From assembly GCA_025996815.1 (NCBI GenBank), contig BNTT01000001.1:1-64000 (forward strand): a stretch of DNA of 64,000 bases, given 5' to 3'. Under the pieces are notes generated by a model that saw nothing but the letters and a program-made list of their open reading frames with translations, ran no database searches and was not told the origin of the DNA. The DNA comes from Bacteroidia bacterium. Lineage in GTDB: Bacteria; Bacteroidota; Bacteroidia; Bacteroidales; Azobacteroidaceae. Of the stretch, positions 60,877 to 64,000 are shown one piece after another (position 1 is the first letter of the stretch; each line of letters opens with the position of its first letter). A program made the position numbers and the translations under genes.

Positions 60877-63366
60877 TTAAAATTTCATCATTGATTCCGG
60901 TGCACCCAGATAGGAGGGTTTTAATCCGCCAAAATCAAGCGTTATTTTTTCAAAAACGATACCGGCATTGAGGACGCGAACGTGCAATGTGTGCCTTCCT
61001 GCTGTGCCTGCGGGCATTTTTGTTGCCGTTTTGATAATTCGCTCGCCTTGCCACTTGCCCAATGAGCCATCGTAATGACCGTTGAAATTGACAATCGTTT
61101 CCTTGCCGTTATCAATTGAAAGGGCGTAACTCAGCCCCTTGTTTGCGTTGAAATTCAACGTTGGTGCAAGCCAGGTGGTTATTTCCACATCGCCGCTTGA
61201 AACTGTTTCTATTTCGTATTGCAACTCAATTTTTTCTTTTTCGGCAGGTTCCGCATTTTGCGGGAAGGTGGTTACGCCCGAACTTGTGCGCCCCAGAGAG
61301 GGGATTATTTCCCAATGTATGATTTTTCCGTCTGTCTTTTTCGAAAAATTTTCGGCTTCGAACGAGATATAGCCCTCTTTTTCGACAAAAATCTTTTCTT
61401 TCGGCAGTTCGCGATACACATATTCAACTTGTGGCATAATGCTTTTGTATGGCTGTTGCCAAGAGGTGTAGCCTATACGTATTTGGTCCATTTGATGCGC
61501 CCATTTTCCGCCCGCAATATCTTTGTTGTAATGCTCTGTCAGCACAGAATCGCGGGTAAAACACACTTTCACTTTGTCGGCATAGGCATTGGCTTTCAAA
61601 TCGTGAACAGCGGCATATTTTTTATTCATAGCCACGGCAAAATACATCTCGTAGAGGTTGCAAACGGCGTTTATCGGAAACAGCACCAACTCATCGAACG
61701 CATCTTTATACTCCATCGGCATCAGATTATAGAGGCGATGCGCATCCAGCGCAAGGTTTTTATAGTCGTCCACAACGGTTGCAAACTCATCGTAATTGTC
61801 TAAACTGAACGTCTTGTCGTTAAGCAATTCAGGGGTCACGCGGCTGTTATATTTGGTATAGAGCCGCAACATTTCGGCAGCGTCTTTGGCATATTTTGCG
61901 CCAAATTGTTGCTCACACCACGTTTGGGCGTAGTCTTGCAGGTTGCTCGGATTAAATCGTTCCGGATTCCACGCCATATCCAGGAAAAAACTGATGGGGT
62001 ATTCCATTGGTTTCAAATCGCCGACATTCACAACCCATAACTTGTTGATTCCGTGCGTATAGCAAAGATTCATCTGCTCGTAAGTTCGCTCATTTTGAGT
62101 TACATTGAGCCATTTATAGTTGCGCGGTCCGCCCACGTAGTCGAAATGGTAATACATCCCGTAGCCGCCCTTGCGCTTGGGTGCGTTGATGTCGGGCAGT
62201 TTGCGCACATTGCCCCAGTTGTCGTCGCAGAGCAGGAGGGTGATGTCGTCGGGCACTTTCATTCCCTTGTCGTAATAATCCTGCACTTCTTTGTATAAAG
62301 CCCACACCTGTGGCGTTTCGGCGGCTTTCTTGCCGGTCACTTTTTCGATGATAGTCCGTTGGTCGTTCACTATTTTTTCGAGCAAAGCAATGTCTGCACC
62401 TTCGCTCATCGCCTCGTCACCATCGCCACGCATACCCACAGTCACGATTTTTTCCCAATTCTTCATACGTTCCATACCGCCTTTCCAAAACTCGGTCAAA
62501 ACGGCGGGGTTGGCGTTGTAGTTCCACGCCCCCTTGCCGTAACGTCGCCATTCGTCGTGGGCACGTCCCAGCGGCTCGTGGTGCGAAGTGCCGATGACAA
62601 TCCCCATTTCATTGGCAAGCACGCCATTGTTTGGGTCATCGTCGTAAAAAGCATTGCCCCACATAGCGGGCCAAAGGAAATTTCCTTTCAGGCGAAGAAT
62701 CAACTCAAACATATTTTCGTACATTTTTGAATTGACGCCGCCGAATTTTTCCACGCACCAACCCTGAAATGCCGGTGCCTCATCGTTGATAAAAATGCCG
62801 CGCAGTTCCACGGCAGGCTCACCATCGGTGTAAATACCCGGCTTCACATACAAATTGGCTTGTTTCACGACCGGAACATCCGCCCACCAATACCACGGCG
62901 ACACGCCGATTTGTTTGGATAATTCATACACGCCGTAAATCGTTCCGCGTTTGTCGCTACCGGCAATGACCAAGGCTTTTTCTATGCCTCTTGTCGGATT
63001 ATTGACGGTGGTGATAATGTATTTTTCCCGTTTGGCAATCAAAGATTTACCATCGATTTTGCCGTCTTTGAGCAATTGGTCGATGGTTGCCGATTGCCCC
63101 ACGGTACCGATAATGACTGCATTGGACAAAAATCCCTGCGCCCAATAGCCGGTCACTTTTTTCATATCTTCGCGCAGGTCGTTCACAGCCCGCAAAACGC
63201 CTTTATCACTGTCGTCGCTTATGATGCTTGCCGGCATACCATCGACTGCTAATGGGAAATAGTTCGCTGTTTTTTGTGTTACGACGAAAGGCGCGGCGGC
63301 GAAGGCGGAGGTGTTGCATGCGAGAGCCATCGTGAGGCTAATTGTCAATATTATAGAACTTTTCAT
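60877..63366 (-). CDS. GH115 alpha-glucuronidase
   Basis: 829 aa with a signal peptide (1-23). GH115 features: GSDKRGTIYGVYELSKQIGVSPWYWWADVP, ELRGIFINDEAPAFQGWCVEKFGGVNSKMYENMFELILRLKGNFLWPAMWGNAF, GIVIGTSHHEPLGRAHDEWRRYG, LLCDDNWGNVRKLP, YGMYYHFDYVGGPRNYKWLN, then helical and C-terminal beta domains. Unlike GH67 this family removes glucuronic acid from internal positions of xylan. The start overlaps the stop of the GH9 gene as ATGA. Confidence 0.92.
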   Translation of the reverse strand: MKSSIILTISLTMALACNTSAFAAAPFVVTQKTANYFPLAVDGMPASIISDDSDKGVLRAVNDLREDMKKVTGYWAQGFLSNAVIIGTVGQSATIDQLLKDGKIDGKSLIAKREKYIITTVNNPTRGIEKALVIAGSDKRGTIYGVYELSKQIGVSPWYWWADVPVVKQANLYVKPGIYTDGEPAVELRGIFINDEAPAFQGWCVEKFGGVNSKMYENMFELILRLKGNFLWPAMWGNAFYDDDPNNGVLANEMGIVIGTSHHEPLGRAHDEWRRYGKGAWNYNANPAVLTEFWKGGMERMKNWEKIVTVGMRGDGDEAMSEGADIALLEKIVNDQRTIIEKVTGKKAAETPQVWALYKEVQDYYDKGMKVPDDITLLLCDDNWGNVRKLPDINAPKRKGGYGMYYHFDYVGGPRNYKWLNVTQNERTYEQMNLCYTHGINKLWVVNVGDLKPMEYPISFFLDMAWNPERFNPSNLQDYAQTWCEQQFGAKYAKDAAEMLRLYTKYNSRVTPELLNDKTFSLDNYDEFATVVDDYKNLALDAHRLYNLMPMEYKDAFDELVLFPINAVCNLYEMYFAVAMNKKYAAVHDLKANAYADKVKVCFTRDSVLTEHYNKDIAGGKWAHQMDQIRIGYTSWQQPYKSIMPQVEYVYRELPKEKIFVEKEGYISFEAENFSKKTDGKIIHWEIIPSLGRTSSGVTTFPQNAEPAEKEKIELQYEIETVSSGDVEITTWLAPTLNFNANKGLSYALSIDNGKETIVNFNGHYDGSLGKWQGERIIKTATKMPAGTAGRHTLHVRVLNAGIVFEKITLDFGGLKPSYLGAPESMMKF

Positions 63367-64000
63367 TGTTTATTATTGTTTAAAAGATTATCAACTGCAT
63401 TTACCAAAAAGATGTAACTTGCTCCCAAATTCACCACATACTCATTTTCACCCCAGAAGTAGGGGTAGTCCTCCTTGTTTTCGGGGAAATCGGGCTTGAG
63501 GATTAGCACGCCGGGGACTATCCCGCCTGCTATGAAGGTGAAATCGGCGCGATTATTTCCGTAGGCTACCTGTTTGGAGGATGCTCCTACGGCTGAGACG
63601 AACGATATATCGCTGTCGGGGTGCGTGCCGTAGATGTAGTTTAAGCCTCGATAGACCAGTTCGGGGGCAACTAATTCCGGGAAATGTTGGTGCAACAGGT
63701 AGCAGGTGATTGAGGTTTGGATGATGCCGCCGTTGCCTGCCCAGCCGCCGGTGGAGATGAATACGCCGAACGGATTTTGGTTGAACGTTGCCAAATTATC
63801 CATATACGTTTTTACCTGCGGCTCTACTTGTGCTTTGAAATTTTCGTCCATCAAGGGAATGGCTTGTGCAATTGTTCCGGCAAGCCAGCCGAATTTTTTG
63901 CTTATTTCGGGATACATTTCGCGGATGCGCTGTTTGTAGCGGTCATCGCCGGTGGCTTGCAATAATTCTACTGCTGCGCGAAATTCTTCCGCATCCAATG
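63363..64000 (-). CDS. GH9 endoglucanase-like protein, C-terminal part (cut by window edge)
   Basis: The last 212 codons of a longer gene that starts beyond 64000. Alpha/alpha-barrel features near the GH9 C-terminus: NQNPFGVFISTGGWAGNG, LNYIYGTHPDSDISFVSAVGASSKQ, AGGIVPGVLILKPDFPE, and a likely catalytic Glu in FWGENEYVVNLGASYIFLVNAV. GH9 enzymes cut beta-1,4-glucan or related chains; some relatives act on xylan or xyloglucan. It is the most upstream visible gene of the xylan operon. Confidence 0.75.
   Translation of the reverse strand, partial: LDAEEFRAAVELLQATGDDRYKQRIREMYPEISKKFGWLAGTIAQAIPLMDENFKAQVEPQVKTYMDNLATFNQNPFGVFISTGGWAGNGGIIQTSITCYLLHQHFPELVAPELVYRGLNYIYGTHPDSDISFVSAVGASSKQVAYGNNRADFTFIAGGIVPGVLILKPDFPENKEDYPYFWGENEYVVNLGASYIFLVNAVDNLLNNNKQ

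Noticed and set aside
1-64000. CRISPR arrays, tRNA or rRNA genes
   Set aside because: No regularly spaced repeats of CRISPR type and no cloverleaf or rRNA-like sequence was noticed on reading; a covariance search was not possible.

Overview
The window is from a member of the Bacteroidetes, most likely Bacteroidales. Evidence: many promoters have the phylum-specific -7 box TAnnTTTG (about fifteen seen); there is a SusC/SusD pair, a hybrid two-component regulator of the Bacteroides type, Bacteroidetes-style lipoproteins, and polysaccharide utilisation loci (PULs) for pectin and xylan. Species cannot be named from sequence alone. No tRNA, rRNA or CRISPR array was seen.

Layout. 1-8.2 kb (+): a cell-envelope cluster of small LPP20-like lipoproteins, a 633-aa secreted protein, two tandem SUMF1/PEGA proteins, an AbiC-like membrane protein flanked by direct repeats, and an M14 peptidase. 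8.2-9.1 kb: an apparent transposase-less mobile cassette with 22-bp terminal inverted repeats and 8-bp target duplications, carrying an antitoxin-like gene and a PIN-domain toxin. 9.2-13.1 kb (+): a KefB-like antiporter and two PAP2 phosphatases. 13.1-18.5 kb (+): arabinose genes (GH51, araD), a remnant of a second GH51, and a large secreted protein cut by an IS5-family element. 18.5-25 kb: housekeeping-type genes (a membrane/TPR gene frameshifted at a G10 tract, a thioredoxin-like lipoprotein, an aminotransferase, CapA, and an asparaginase lacking an internal segment). 25-36 kb: a propeller-AraC regulator, an SDR, a GH105, a TPR protein and a 1322-aa hybrid two-component regulator. 36-38 kb: ORF6N and AAA/DUF4143 genes. 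38-54.1 kb (-): a pectin PUL in the order SusC, SusD, DUF4957/5123-type lipoprotein, GH2-like, PL1-CE8, GH28, CE12-GH43. 54.3-64 kb (-): a xylan operon in the order GH9 (partial), GH115, GPH transporter, GH10, GH43, GH67, serine hydrolase.

How it works together. The pectin locus covers methyl-ester removal (CE8), backbone cleavage (PL1, GH28), deacetylation (CE12), side-chain removal (GH43, GH51) and unsaturated-uronide release (GH105). GH51 and AraD handle arabinose, and the SDR may feed hexuronates into metabolism. The 1322-aa regulator and the 923-aa propeller-AraC protein are the obvious candidate regulators. The xylan operon holds a GH10 xylanase, two alpha-glucuronidase families (GH67, GH115), a cytoplasmic-looking GH43 and a sugar:cation symporter, with ATGA start/stop overlaps at five of its junctions.

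Most notable: the mobile cassette carrying a toxin-antitoxin pair, two long G tracts (one inside a coding region), three genes or remnants with internal deletions, an abruptly variable 3' tip in two otherwise similar SUMF1 genes (as in diversity-generating retroelement targets), palindromic elements inserted in frame in a gene, a tandem-repeat promoter, and a 16-bp inverted repeat upstream of susC.
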